This document shows positions 1-8,510 of a DNA stretch of 64,000 nucleotides, in pieces. Where the stretch lies: the NCBI RefSeq assembly GCF_004015185.1, contig NZ_CP025746.1, positions 3,613,776 through 3,677,775 of the forward strand, in the 5' to 3' direction. The notes under the pieces were generated by a model. It was given only the letters and a program-made list of their open reading frames with translations, did no database searches and was not told the DNA's origin. Numbering within the stretch: the stretch's first letter is position 1; each line of letters opens with the position of its first letter. The DNA comes from Clostridium manihotivorum. Its GTDB lineage: Bacteria; Bacillota; Clostridia; Clostridiales; Clostridiaceae. The position numbers were made by a program, and so were the translations under genes.

Positions 1-1
1 T

Positions 2-586
2 GCATACTCTAAAGATAATGGTAATTCATGGATTGCCTCTGTAGGCGTTCCAGCTGGTGCAAAGGTTGTATCAGATCGTGTTAATCCAAAGAAATTCTAT
101 GCTTTCTCTCAAGGAAAATTTTATGTGAGCACTGATGGTGGAGCAAGCTTTAAGTTAACAGTATCTTCTGGTCTACCAACTACTGGTACAGGAAACTTTA
201 GTACAGTAGCTGGACATGAAGGTGACATATGGTTAACTGGTGGTACTGCAAAAGAAGGCGTTTATGGCTTATGGCACTCTACAGACTCTGGTACAACCTT
301 CCAAAAGGTGTCTAATATACAAGAAGCTGATGCAGTAGGCTTTGGTAAAGCTGCTCCAAATCAAACTTACCCAGCTATATACACTAGTGCTAAGATAAAT
401 AATGTTAGAGGATTTTATCGTTCTGATGATGGTGGTTCAACTTGGGTAAGGATTAATGATGATAAACATCAATATGGATGTACAAATATTGCTATTATTG
501 GAGATCCAAGAATTTACGGAAGAGTTTACATTGCAACCAATGGTCGTGGTGTAGTATATGGAGATATAGCTACAACTAATCAATAA
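2..586 (+). CDS. GH74-type xyloglucanase, C-terminal part (5' truncated by window)
   Basis: The reading frame is open from base 2 to the stop at 586, so this is the last ~194 residues of a longer protein. It shows repeated Asp-box motifs (SKDNGNSW, STDGGASF, STDSGTTF, SDDGGSTW), the signature of beta-propeller glycoside hydrolases, and ends with YIATNGRGVVYGD, typical of the final blade of GH74 endo-xyloglucanases. Such enzymes are secreted and cleave the glucan backbone of xyloglucan. No dockerin or cellulose-binding module follows the propeller, so here the protein ends at the catalytic domain. Other Asp-box propellers are possible, but the C-terminal motif favours GH74. Confidence 0.85.
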   Translation, partial: AYSKDNGNSWIASVGVPAGAKVVSDRVNPKKFYAFSQGKFYVSTDGGASFKLTVSSGLPTTGTGNFSTVAGHEGDIWLTGGTAKEGVYGLWHSTDSGTTFQKVSNIQEADAVGFGKAAPNQTYPAIYTSAKINNVRGFYRSDDGGSTWVRINDDKHQYGCTNIAIIGDPRIYGRVYIATNGRGVVYGDIATTNQ

Positions 587-613
587 ATGATAATAATTAG
601 ATAAAGTTTCCTT

Positions 614-640
614 GCTCCTCTTTAATTAGAGGAGCTTTTT
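614..640 (+). terminator. Rho-independent terminator of the GH74 gene
   Basis: A 7-bp GCTCCTC/GAGGAGC stem with an 8-nt loop is followed by TTTTT, 27 bases after the GH74 stop codon. Confidence 0.85.
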
Positions 641-913
641 AATTTATTAGTAACCACTCATGAAGTCTAAAGCCACCACGATGTATAATAAATAATTCTT
701 TTTTTTAGTAGAAAATTGTATTTTACAAAACCTGTTGATAAGTATGTTTAGGTGGCTTAAATTGATATATAGGAAAAGGATTTTATTTAAAATATCATGT
801 AGTATATATGTTAAGCAATTGTTGCCTCTTAATTAAATTAGCAAGTTTTATATCTATAAGCTATATTTTTGTTATATAATATGTATGAAAAAAAACTAAT
901 TGGAGGAAACTTT
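641..913. other. Intergenic region with a long-range inverted repeat
   Basis: No gene is visible between the GH74 terminator and the PHP gene. Arms AAGCCACC (670-677) and GGTGGCTT (751-758) could pair across about 73 bases. The function is unknown; it may be another of the stem-bounded intergenic elements seen elsewhere in the window. Confidence 0.4.
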
Positions 914-1792
914 ATGATAATTAATCCATACTTATCAGAAGGAATTTGGCTTAAAGGAAATTTACACACTCATACATCAAATAGCAAATGTGGACATTAC
1001 CCTTTACAAACAGTAATAGATATGTACAAATCTTATCAGATGAAATATGACTTTCTTTCTATCACAGACCACTGTTCACTAACTAAATTGCAAGATGCAG
1101 TTAGTGACGATATTATTTTATTCCAAGGTGTTGAATTTAAAAGTAATCACCTTCAAACCTTAGGTATAAATATGGACACTTACGAAGATGATGAAAAAAA
1201 TTATGAAAATCATCAAGAATTATTTGATCAAGTATCTAATAATAACGGAATAAATATAATATGTCATCCTCATGTTTATAATGATGAATATTGGCCTTTT
1301 GAAAAGCTTATTGCTTTATCAAACTACTCAGGAATAGAGATTTATAATAATAATGTTAAGTTTGATAACAAAGGAAGAGCTGTAGCTACTGATCTATGGG
1401 ATAATTTACTTTCCAGCGGTAAGAAAACATTTGGCTTTGCAAATGATGACATGCACATATTTCAAAGATGCGGTGGCGCTTTTAATATGGCACTTTGCTC
1501 AATTAAAAGTAGAGAATCTATATTAAATTCGCTTAAATCTGGAAGCTTTTATGCTTCTACAGGAATTTACATAGATTCTATTAACTCAGATGATAAAAAC
1601 ATTTTTATTGAACTAACTCACAAAAATATACCTGCAAAATTTTTGTTTATTGGTAATGAAGGAAAACTTCTAAAACAATGCACTGGAACTTCAGCATCTT
1701 ACTCGGTTAATGGAAACGAAAATTATGTACGAATAGAAGTTAAAAGAGAAGATGGAGCTATGGCATGGACTCAGCCTTTTTGGATAGAATAG
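914..1792 (+). CDS. PHP-domain metal-dependent phosphoesterase
   Basis: A 292-residue protein from the ATG at 914, which has GGAGG seven bases upstream; an upstream in-frame start at 869 lacks a ribosome binding site. The N-terminus has the PHP metal ligands HTHT (residues 18-21), then ITDH, GVEF, CHPH and a late NDDMH. These fit the PHP (polymerase and histidinol phosphatase) fold binding two or three metal ions and hydrolysing phosphoesters. The C-terminal ~70 residues are a beta-rich domain often found after PHP in CehA/McbA-like proteins. There is no signal peptide, so it is cytosolic. The substrate cannot be deduced and the gene stands alone. Confidence 0.8.
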   Translation: MIINPYLSEGIWLKGNLHTHTSNSKCGHYPLQTVIDMYKSYQMKYDFLSITDHCSLTKLQDAVSDDIILFQGVEFKSNHLQTLGINMDTYEDDEKNYENHQELFDQVSNNNGINIICHPHVYNDEYWPFEKLIALSNYSGIEIYNNNVKFDNKGRAVATDLWDNLLSSGKKTFGFANDDMHIFQRCGGAFNMALCSIKSRESILNSLKSGSFYASTGIYIDSINSDDKNIFIELTHKNIPAKFLFIGNEGKLLKQCTGTSASYSVNGNENYVRIEVKREDGAMAWTQPFWIE

Positions 1793-1892
1793 CTACTTAG
1801 CATAGCCTTAACGGTTGAACTAACATATAAATTCTTATATGTTTATAAATTTATCTTTATAAGAATATAAGAATTTATCTATAATAATTAAT

Positions 1893-1916
1893 CCCCTTAG
1901 AAATAAATCTAAGGGG
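1893..1916. terminator. Stem-loop between convergent PHP and csp genes
   Basis: A 9-bp perfect stem (CCCCTTAGA/TCTAAGGGG) with a 6-nt loop lies ten bases beyond the csp stop. The minus-strand side is followed by ATTAATTATTAT, so it probably ends the csp transcript. A further AT-rich inverted repeat lies just to its left, after the PHP gene. Confidence 0.6.
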
Positions 1917-1926
1917 ACGTTTCTTT

Positions 1927-2127
1927 CTACCTTACAAGTGTTATATTTTCTGCTTGTGGTCCTTTTGGTCCTTGAGCAACGTCAAAAGAAACTTTTTGGC
2001 CTTCTTCAAGAGATTTATATCCTTCAGCATTTATTTGAGAAAAGTGTGCAAAGACATCTTTTCCGTCATCTCCTGTAATAAATCCAAATCCCTTCTCTGG
2101 ATTAAACCATTTTACTGTACCATTCAT
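1927..2127 (-). CDS. Cold-shock protein, single CSD domain
   Basis: A 66-residue protein of the usual CspA/CspB length. It has the two nucleic-acid-binding motifs RNP1 (KGFGFI, residues 13-18) and RNP2 (VFAHF, 25-29) in the five-stranded OB-fold order. It binds single-stranded RNA/DNA and acts as an RNA chaperone in the cytosol. A GGAGGT box precedes the ATG. The leader upstream is long and can fold, as is usual for cold-shock mRNAs, so post-transcriptional temperature control is likely but is inferred. Confidence 0.95.
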   Translation of the reverse strand: MNGTVKWFNPEKGFGFITGDDGKDVFAHFSQINAEGYKSLEEGQKVSFDVAQGPKGPQAENITLVR

Positions 2128-2553
2128 AATGTTGTACCTCCGAAATTTTATTTTTTAAACTCTCTGGAACATTTCACTAATAAAATTCCGATGTAACCAG
2201 TAACTTCTTATGGATGATAAAATACACTTTAATCCATCTTTCGTTTAACTTTTTACTAGGTTACGTTGATTTCTAATTAGCTTTCAGAAGAGTTCATTAG
2301 GTAAATCCTCTGTTTTTAGTTTCATATTTAAAAAGTATTAGCTATTATTAATATTAAAACTACTAGAGAAGATATTACGTTACATTGATATTATGCCTCA
2401 CTTGCATAGATAATTATACATTAATTCTCAATAAATTTAACATTTTAACATATCCCTAATTTACATAATTACCAAATTAGTAATATTAAAATAAGTCTAT
2501 CATTAAAAATATTGTTGAATTTATGTGCTTATGCGAGAGCAACTATAAAGTTC
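2128..2553. other. Intergenic: csp leader region
   Basis: No ORF of substance. Arms GTAACCAGTAA (2193-2203) and TTACTAGGTTAC (2253-2264) could form a long hairpin with one bulge in the csp 5' leader. This is a plausible cold-responsive structure, unproven. The rest is AT-rich without recognisable features. Confidence 0.4.
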
Positions 2554-3081
2554 CTACCTTGGAAAAGTTATTTCTCTTTGCTCTACTTCTCTCATCAATA
2601 CCTTGAACCAGTATGTAAAATCCTCTGGTCTATCTTTAATCCAATTTTTAAGTTCTTCTAGTTCAATCCACTTAACGTCTTCTACTTCTTCTTCATTGAA
2701 CTCTTCAATATAATCTTCATACCTTGCTATAAATACATGATCAATTTCATTTTCCCATAACCCATTAGAAAAATGACATTTATATTGAAATACAAAACTT
2801 TCTTCAAGTTCTATTTTCTCAATACCTAATTCTTCAAAGATTCTTCTTTTTGCTGCTTCTATTATGCTTTCATTTTCTCTTTGATGACTACAACAAGCAT
2901 TTGTCCATTCTCCAGGGGAATGATATTTCACAAGACTTCTTCTTTGTAGCAGCATTTCTTTATTAGAATTTAAAATTACCACTGAAAAGGCTCTATGTAG
3001 AATTCCTTTTTCATGAACAAGCATCTTTTCTTCATATCCTACTATTTCGTCTTTATCGTTCACTACTGCAATCTTTTCCAA
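2554..3081 (-). CDS. idi: Isopentenyl-diphosphate delta-isomerase, type I (Nudix)
   Basis: A 175-residue Nudix-fold protein converting isopentenyl diphosphate to dimethylallyl diphosphate in isoprenoid synthesis. Diagnostic type I features are HRAFSVVI, LLQRR, the segment WTNACCSH around the catalytic cysteine (C64), the Nudix-like helix AAKRRIFEELGI and the acidic ENEIDHVF segment with the second catalytic glutamate. Length matches the bacterial enzymes. A GGAGGAAAT box precedes the ATG. No other isoprenoid gene is adjacent. A generic Nudix hydrolase is the alternative, but the cysteine and ENEIDH motifs argue against it. Confidence 0.88.
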   Translation of the reverse strand: MEKIAVVNDKDEIVGYEEKMLVHEKGILHRAFSVVILNSNKEMLLQRRSLVKYHSPGEWTNACCSHQRENESIIEAAKRRIFEELGIEKIELEESFVFQYKCHFSNGLWENEIDHVFIARYEDYIEEFNEEEVEDVKWIELEELKNWIKDRPEDFTYWFKVLMREVEQREITFPR

Positions 3082-3373
3082 AACAAAAATTTCCTCCTAT
3101 TTAATTATTTTTCTATAATTTTTTTGCATCTATAATATCTCTTATATAGATATATCAGTTCAGAGTAAAATATATAATTCAAGAAAAATACCATCAATTT
3201 AGTCACTACCCAAAATACCAAAAGCTGCGATTATAACTAAGTATAAACTAGGCTCAGATAAAGTAAGTCTTTAGCCAAACTAATTTATATTTAAATATAT
3301 TAAGTCGAATATATATTTATAAATTATATGTTATCATACACTTTAAAGTCAAACCTTCAAAGTTTTTTGTGTT

Positions 3374-3433
3374 CCTGCCTTTCCTAATACATACGTGGAA
3401 AATCTGGCAGGCAAATAAATTTTATTTTTTACT
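3374..3433. repeat. Dispersed intergenic repeat family A, copy 1
   Basis: This matches the tandem copies at 14347-14738 and the copy at 18921-18990 (shared core CTGCCTTTYC...TCTGGCAGGC followed by ATTTTATTTTTTAC). CCTGCC and GGCAGG form a short stem. It sits between the idi gene and the amino acid importer operon. Confidence 0.6.
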
Positions 3434-3517
3434 ATATAACCTAATAAACTATCTTAAACCTTTTCTATTGCTAGGCTTAGCAAACAAAGGAGGTGTACTT
3501 TCTTATAAATTAAAGAA

Positions 3518-3546
3518 AGGCAGTTGATATCAAATACCAACTGCCT
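3518..3546 (-). terminator. Terminator of the amino acid importer operon
   Basis: A 9-bp stem AGGCAGTTG/CAACTGCCT with an 11-nt loop. On the minus strand it is followed by TTTCTTTAATTT, and it begins right after the stop of the binding-protein gene. Confidence 0.85.
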
Positions 3547-3551
3547 AGACA

Positions 3552-4427
3552 TTAATTTAATTTGCCGCCTTCAATTACAAGATTATCAGGACTTACTGAG
3601 TCACCATAAACTGGCTTTAAAGTATCCTCATATGCTTTATGAATGAAGTTTTCTTTTCCTAGATTTTCAAGCTCTTTGTTTATCCAATCTAAAAGTTCCT
3701 TGTTTCCTTTTTTAACTGCTGGTGCTATAGTATCTTGACTTCCTAAAGTTGGAACACCAACTGTAAACCCTTTGTTATTTTTTGCCCAAGCTAATACTTC
3801 TGTGTTATCATGAGCTAAAGCAGCTCCACGTCCATCCTTAAGAGCTTCAAAAGTTTCTGTGTTTTGGTCATATTTTAGTAATTCTATATTTGGATAGTTC
3901 TTCATGAAATAAGCTTCTGCTGTTGTCCCCTTGTTTACTATAAGCTTCTTGCCCTTTAATTGATCCACAGAAGTTATAAGAGCTCCATCTGGTGATACTA
4001 TTCCAAGAGAAACCTTCATGTATGGATTAGCAAAATCTACTTTTTGCTTTCTTTCATCTGTAACTGTAAAGTTAGCCATTGTTATATCAACTTTATTTGA
4101 TTCTAAAACTGAAACTCTTGCAGCTGCCTCAACCAATACAAATTCAACCTTTGATTCATCACCTAAAAGATCTTTAGCAAATCTCTTAGCTATTTCAACG
4201 TCAAAACCTTGATTCTTACCATTAGAATCAACATAACCAAAAGGTGGTTTATCGCTGAATACACCAATTCTAATCTTACCACGTTTTTTAATATCTTCTA
4301 ATGAACTTGAAGCTGTTGATGTTTTACCTTTATCATCTGATGTAATAGCTTTACTACATCCAACAAAGCTTCCAACTAACAATGTACTTGCTATAACTGC
4401 TGCTAAAACTTTCTTTATGTTTTTCAT
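3552..4427 (-). CDS. Polar amino acid ABC transporter, substrate-binding lipoprotein
   Basis: 291 residues from the ATG at 4427, preceded by GGGGGAAGA; a start ten codons upstream has no such box. The N-terminus is a lipoprotein signal (KKVLAAVIAS then a lipobox ending in Cys in LVGSFVGCSK), so the mature protein is anchored outside the membrane. It is a family 3 periplasmic-binding-type domain: GVFSDKPPFGYVD, GFDVEIAKR, NFTVTDERKQKVDFANPY and LKGKKLIVNKGTTAEAY are characteristic of glutamate/aspartate/cystine-type binders such as PEB1. Ligand identity is not determinable. It is the last gene of a four-gene operon. Confidence 0.92.
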   Translation of the reverse strand: MKNIKKVLAAVIASTLLVGSFVGCSKAITSDDKGKTSTASSSLEDIKKRGKIRIGVFSDKPPFGYVDSNGKNQGFDVEIAKRFAKDLLGDESKVEFVLVEAAARVSVLESNKVDITMANFTVTDERKQKVDFANPYMKVSLGIVSPDGALITSVDQLKGKKLIVNKGTTAEAYFMKNYPNIELLKYDQNTETFEALKDGRGAALAHDNTEVLAWAKNNKGFTVGVPTLGSQDTIAPAVKKGNKELLDWINKELENLGKENFIHKAYEDTLKPVYGDSVSPDNLVIEGGKLN

Positions 4428-4446
4428 TATAAATCTTCCCCCAATT

Positions 4447-5205
4447 TTAATATTCAAATATATTTAGAAAGTGCTGTGCACGTTCTGTCTTTGGATTTTC
4501 AAAGAATTCTTCTGGTTCAGCAACTTCACAAATACTGCCAGAATCAATAAATACAATTTTGTCAGCTACTGCACGAGCGAAGTTCATTTCATGAGTAACT
4601 ATAGCCATAGTCATGCCTTGCTTAGCCAGCTCCAATATAACATCTAATACTTCCCTTACCATTTCTGGATCTAAAGAAGCTGTTACTTCATCAAAGAGCA
4701 TAACTTCTGGATTCATGCAAAGTGCTCTTACAATTGCAATTCTTTGCTTTTGACCACCTGAAAGCTGTCTTGGATAAGCATCCATTCTATCAAGTAGACC
4801 AACTCTACTAAGAAGTTGTTTTGCCTGTTCCAAAACCTCATTCTTATCTCTGTTTTGAACCTTAGTAGGTCCTAGAAGTATGTTTTCGATAACAGTCATA
4901 TGCGGAAACAGTTCGTAATTTTGAAATACCATTCCTATCTTTTGCCTTACCTCTTGCCATTTTACATTCTTATCTGTAAGAGACATTCCTGATAATTTTA
5001 TGTCTCCTCCTTGAATAGGCTCAAGTCCGTTTAAACATCTAAGAAGAGTGCTTTTCCCACATCCTGAAGGTCCCAAAACAACCACAACTTCACCTTTATG
5101 AATATCTAAACTAACATTATTCAATACTTTTTTATTTTCATACTCTTTATATAAGCCTTTAATCTCAAGCAATACTTCATTATTCATCTTATCTATGATA
5201 ATCAC
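4447..5205 (-). CDS. Polar amino acid ABC transporter, ATP-binding protein
   Basis: About 246-252 residues, GlnQ-like. It has Walker A GPSGCGKST, the Q-loop in VFQNYELFPHMT, the signature LSGGQKQRIAI, Walker B VMLFDE and the H-switch IVTHEM. It powers import by the two neighbouring permeases. The start is uncertain: the GTG at 5205 overlaps AGGGGTGA, and the ATG at 5187 would use that sequence as a slightly distant ribosome binding site. The gap to the permease stop is two bases and to the binding protein 19 bases, so it is co-transcribed. Confidence 0.95.
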   Translation of the reverse strand: MIIIDKMNNEVLLEIKGLYKEYENKKVLNNVSLDIHKGEVVVVLGPSGCGKSTLLRCLNGLEPIQGGDIKLSGMSLTDKNVKWQEVRQKIGMVFQNYELFPHMTVIENILLGPTKVQNRDKNEVLEQAKQLLSRVGLLDRMDAYPRQLSGGQKQRIAIVRALCMNPEVMLFDEVTASLDPEMVREVLDVILELAKQGMTMAIVTHEMNFARAVADKIVFIDSGSICEVAEPEEFFENPKTERAQHFLNIFEY

Positions 5206-5207
5206 CC

Positions 5208-5885
5208 CTAATTATTCCACTTTGCTTCAAGTCTTTTTGATATCAATGAAAGAGGATAGCAGATTATAAAATATAGTATAAACACTATTCCGTATACCCA
5301 AAAAGACGCTGTTGGAACGGTAAATCTTGCATTCTCTATAATTTGTTGTCCAACTTTTACGACTTCAACTACTCCTATAAGCACAACTAACGATGTAGTT
5401 TTTACCATTCTGGTAGCTAAATTAATTGAACCTGGTAGTAACCTTCTCACTGCCTGTGGTATTAATATATATCTATAGAGCTGAATATAAGTTAAACCTA
5501 AGGCTTTACCAGACTCTAACTGATGCTTAGGTAAAGATTCTAGTGCTCCTCTGACGATATCACTCATTTCAGCTGCTCCCCATAGACTAAATACAAATAT
5601 AGCCACAAATTCTCCATCTAACTGAATATTTAGTGCAGCAGTTACTCCAAAATGAAGTATAAATAACCATACAAGTGTAGGTATTATTCTAAAGATTTCT
5701 AAATAGAGTCTAAATACAAACCTTACTATTTTTGATTTTGTAGTTCTTAATAGTCCGAATATTATTCCTAATATGGAGCCAATAACTATTGATATAAATG
5801 CAATTCTAGCTGTTACAAGTAAACCGCCTAGAAGCCTCAACATATTGTTACCATCAAAAATCGCATTAATTACCGAATTCTGCAT
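5208..5885 (-). CDS. Polar amino acid ABC transporter, permease 2 (HisM/GlnP type)
   Basis: A 225-residue membrane protein with about five transmembrane helices. The EAA loop near residues 115-150 (ALESLPKHQLESGKALGL...YILIPQAVR) contacts the ATPase. It belongs to the His/Glu/Gln/Arg permease family. Its start overlaps the end of the upstream permease by 20 bases, indicating translational coupling. It forms a heterodimeric channel with that neighbour for polar amino acid uptake. Confidence 0.93.
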   Translation of the reverse strand: MQNSVINAIFDGNNMLRLLGGLLVTARIAFISIVIGSILGIIFGLLRTTKSKIVRFVFRLYLEIFRIIPTLVWLFILHFGVTAALNIQLDGEFVAIFVFSLWGAAEMSDIVRGALESLPKHQLESGKALGLTYIQLYRYILIPQAVRRLLPGSINLATRMVKTTSLVVLIGVVEVVKVGQQIIENARFTVPTASFWVYGIVFILYFIICYPLSLISKRLEAKWNN

Positions 5886-6531
5886 ATCTTACCTTCCTTT
5901 CAAGCCATGTCAGAAGAAGGGACAGAGGCAATAGTATTATTAAGTAAGAAACTACTAACATAAGTAAAGATTCAAAGGTTTGATAATAAAGTCCAATTAA
6001 ATCCTTTGTTACGTTCATAAGATCCACGATTGCTATAGCACTAAATATCGAAGTTTCCTTCAAAAGAAAAATACAATTTGCACCTATAGCTGGTACACTT
6101 ACTGAAAATGCCTGAGGAAGTATTACATACCTAGCTAATTGATATTTTGAAAGTCCAATACTGAGTCCTGACTCAATTTGACTTTTACCTACAGCTTCTA
6201 TACCGCCTCTAAAAGCTTCAGCCATATAACTTCCACCTAAAAAAGATAATCCAATAATTGCACAAGAAGTTTCACTTAATTTAATTCCTAACTTTGTTAA
6301 CCCATAATATAGGAAAAAAAGTTGAATTAATAATGGAGTGTTTCTTGAAAGCTCAATATAAGCTCTTACAACAACATCTAATACTTTCACTTTATAGTAA
6401 AGTATTACTGAACAAATAAGTCCTATTAAAATTGATGCCAATATACCCCAAAAAGCTAGTTTCACAGTAAGCCAAGCTGCTTTTTCGTATAAAGGCAAAT
6501 TACTAGATATAAATTGCCAATTAATATTCAT
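5866..6531 (-). CDS. Polar amino acid ABC transporter, permease 1 (HisQ/GlnP type)
   Basis: First gene of the importer operon, 221 residues with five predicted transmembrane helices. The EAA motif reads GGIEAVGKSQIESGLSIGL...YVILPQA. It is a paralogue of the next permease, as expected for two-permease polar amino acid importers. A GGTGGTAT box precedes the ATG. It acts in the cytoplasmic membrane with the permease, ATPase and lipoprotein encoded downstream. Confidence 0.93.
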   Translation of the reverse strand: MNINWQFISSNLPLYEKAAWLTVKLAFWGILASILIGLICSVILYYKVKVLDVVVRAYIELSRNTPLLIQLFFLYYGLTKLGIKLSETSCAIIGLSFLGGSYMAEAFRGGIEAVGKSQIESGLSIGLSKYQLARYVILPQAFSVSVPAIGANCIFLLKETSIFSAIAIVDLMNVTKDLIGLYYQTFESLLMLVVSYLIILLPLSLLLTWLERKVRYAEFGN

Positions 6532-6974
6532 GGATATACCACCTTTAAAAACTCTGAAAATTCAAATAAATTACTATTCCTATTTGTTTTATAAGTTATT
6601 TATCCTATTATATGTACGATTTGTTAAAAGTGTCAATAATACTACAGAATCATTTTGTTAAAAAATATACTAATCAATTATTTTTTTGTTAATTATTTAA
6701 CGCAAAATCGAACAATTTACAATATTTCCATCCAAATACATGTACTTTTATCATTTATTATTATGAATTTATCATTTTTAAATTATGCATTAAGTACCCA
6801 CATATCGATAGAAATTGATATATTTTAACCATTTTTGCATGAAATAGGTTCTGGTAATTTCATTAATTACTTACTTCAATATTTATGATAGAATATAGTT
6901 TATGATAAAACTTTTATTTGCCTATATTTCTACTTAATAAAAGTTACGATTACATACTGGTAGGTGGTGTTTTT
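6532..6974. other. Intergenic between divergent operons
   Basis: This holds the promoters of the importer operon (leftward) and of the small DUF6483-like gene (rightward). It is very AT-rich. No riboswitch, clear operator or small ORF with a good ribosome binding site was recognised. Confidence 0.4.
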
Positions 6975-7292
6975 ATGGCGTTTTTTAGAACTAAAAAGGA
7001 TGATGAGAAACAACTAAAAGCTTTTGATGGATCTGATTTTAACAATATGGGTTCAGCAGATTTACTTCAGTTATTATTAAAGAAATTGATTCTTGAAGGT
7101 AATTATAATAAGGCTGAAAATTTAATATTTGAAGAATTGGAGAAAAATAAATCTAGAGTTATAAAGGATACAGCTATTGATTTTTACAATACTCTACTTG
7201 GAAAATCTGATGAAGATTTAATTTCTAACAATTTTTCTCGAGAAGAAGTTCTTCAAGGCTTAGAGGATATTAACTCTATGCATTTTGAGTAA
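6975..7292 (+). CDS. DUF6483-like small protein
   Basis: 105 residues from the ATG at 6975 (TAGGTGGTG upstream); the longer frame would start at a TTG with no ribosome binding site. The segment around residues 45-105 (YNKAENLIFEEL, FYNTLLGKSDEDL, NNFSREEVLQGLED) resembles the C-terminal part of DUF6483 proteins common in clostridia, as recalled rather than searched. It is mostly helical, acidic, with no membrane segment or signal. Function unknown. It ends at a strong shared terminator. Confidence 0.6.
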   Translation: MAFFRTKKDDEKQLKAFDGSDFNNMGSADLLQLLLKKLILEGNYNKAENLIFEELEKNKSRVIKDTAIDFYNTLLGKSDEDLISNNFSREEVLQGLEDINSMHFE

Positions 7293-7297
7293 AAACA

Positions 7298-7339
7298 AAA
7301 AGGTTCACTAAAGTGATTTTCTTTAGTGAACCTTTTTTT
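7298..7339. terminator. Bidirectional terminator
   Basis: A long stem, AAAGGTTCACTAAAG against CTTTAGTGAACCTTT, with A and T runs at both ends. It lies between the convergent gene pair ending at 7292 and 7361 and can serve both. Confidence 0.9.
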
Positions 7340-7360
7340 TACACATCTGCATTCTTCTAA

Positions 7361-7636
7361 TTATTTCTTATTTTTATCATCTTCATCTCTATTTACAGTT
7401 TGTTTAATTAGTTGATTGCTTAAAACAGCAAGTCCTGCTGAAACTATGCCCTGAAAAACCGCAAGAGCAGTAAATCCTTTTTGCAAGGTAATGGATCCAA
7501 TTATTCCTATAATAATCAATATCCAAGGTATTAACCAATCTTTAACCTTAGGCGTAGACTTCAAGCACATTCCGATTACGTACAATGCAGCAACTAGTAT
7601 CATTAATTGCTCTGGAACAAACTTTTCTAAATCCAT
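7361..7636 (-). CDS. Phage holin-like small membrane protein
   Basis: 91 residues with three hydrophobic stretches (about residues 8-24, 34-50, 55-75) and a charged C-terminus (NRDEDDKNKK). The layout and the LIPWILIIIGIIGSI segment resemble the Hol44-type phage holin family (Phage_holin_5_2). Holins make membrane lesions that let endolysins reach the wall. GGGGAGGG precedes the ATG. No endolysin, portal, tail or integrase gene is near, so this is a stand-alone holin-like gene, either domesticated or used for protein release. Confidence 0.6.
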   Translation of the reverse strand: MDLEKFVPEQLMILVAALYVIGMCLKSTPKVKDWLIPWILIIIGIIGSITLQKGFTALAVFQGIVSAGLAVLSNQLIKQTVNRDEDDKNKK

Positions 7637-8123
7637 AAAAGCCCTCCCCTTTTTTACTAAATCCTCTTACCCTATCTTTAAACATGGAATATAAAATTTC
7701 GTATTAATTGTTTACATAATCTCATCTTAGAATCTTATTACTAGCCACTTAAATTTAACACTGTACTTAACAAAACTTTTCTTAAAAATATACTAACATA
7801 TATTGGAATCAGAAACAATATAGACCATATAATATTTACATTGTAACATATCTTTTTATGAATTATAGATGTCTCAAATCTACATTTTTCAATTGTCCTT
7901 TCATAAATCAGATGGACTTGTAAATTAAATTTCGAACTGAAGACATCTTTACTAGCTTCAAAATGGTTTTTCATGTATTGGTACATAACTAATGATATAT
8001 CATATAATACATTATAAAATTCTAAGCTAAAAGTTGCTGTTATAATGACAACTTTATGACAGTTGTCATTTAAAAGACAACTCTCTAATACTAAATGGTT
8101 ATAAAATATTTAAAGGAGGAACT
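7637..8123. other. Intergenic upstream of the small SatD-like gene
   Basis: Contains an 81-codon minus-strand frame (7741-7986) with no ribosome binding site, not accepted as a gene. The right end holds a TATAAT box (8041-8046) and the inverted repeat described separately. Confidence 0.4.
8045..8069 (+). promoter_or_regulatory. Probable operator upstream of SatD-like gene
   Basis: A perfect inverted repeat, ATGACAACT (8045-8053) and AGTTGTCAT (8061-8069), overlaps a TATAAT -10 box (8041-8046); a third GACAACT follows at 8075-8081. The geometry suggests a repressor site over the promoter and start of transcription of the gene at 8124. The binding protein is unknown; the HTH-bearing SatD protein nearby is a candidate. 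Confidence 0.55.
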
Positions 8124-8510
8124 ATGAATTATATAACTTTAATATTTGATCTAAAAGATTCTAGAAATATAGAAAATAGAGATGAACTACAAAAAATGTT
8201 AATTAATTCTATAAAAACTTGTAATGAACTATTTGCTAACATAATAGCCTCTCCTTTTTTAATAACCTTAGGAGATGAGTGGGAGGGTTTACTGTTTGAA
8301 AATTCTGATTATAGTAAAATAATCAACTTTTTTCGCGATGCTTTACCTGAAAACATTGATTTTTATACTGGGGTAGGAATTGGAGCAGTATCTATTCATA
8401 ATTTTGAGCTTACAGTTAATCAACTTGATGGACCATCTTTCCATCTTGCTAGAAAAGCAGTTAAATACGCAAAAAAGAATAATTGCTCTGTGAGTATATT
8501 AATAAATTGA
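8124..8510 (+). CDS. SatD-like single-domain protein
   Basis: 128 residues, preceded by AAAGGAGGA. Aligned by eye it matches the N-terminal domain of the longer SatD-like protein at 9423-10187: LIFDLKDSR versus NMDIVGSR, LITLGDEWEGLLFE versus FTLGDEWQLVLR, YTGVGIGAV versus YCGIGIGKI, LDGPSFHLARKAVKYAK versus MDGEAFIYARNALISAK. It lacks that protein's C-terminal HTH. The motif order recalls the palm domain of class III nucleotide cyclases (inference). The stop codon abuts that of the convergent DUF3307 gene. No activity is established for the family. Confidence 0.7.
   Translation: MNYITLIFDLKDSRNIENRDELQKMLINSIKTCNELFANIIASPFLITLGDEWEGLLFENSDYSKIINFFRDALPENIDFYTGVGIGAVSIHNFELTVNQLDGPSFHLARKAVKYAKKNNCSVSILIN

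Noticed and set aside
869-913. N-terminal extension of the PHP protein
   Set aside because: The start at 914 has a strong GGAGG; the upstream start has none.
7741-7986. 81-codon minus-strand frame
   Set aside because: No ribosome binding site before any start, unusual composition, no recognisable domain; it lies in a region better explained as regulatory.
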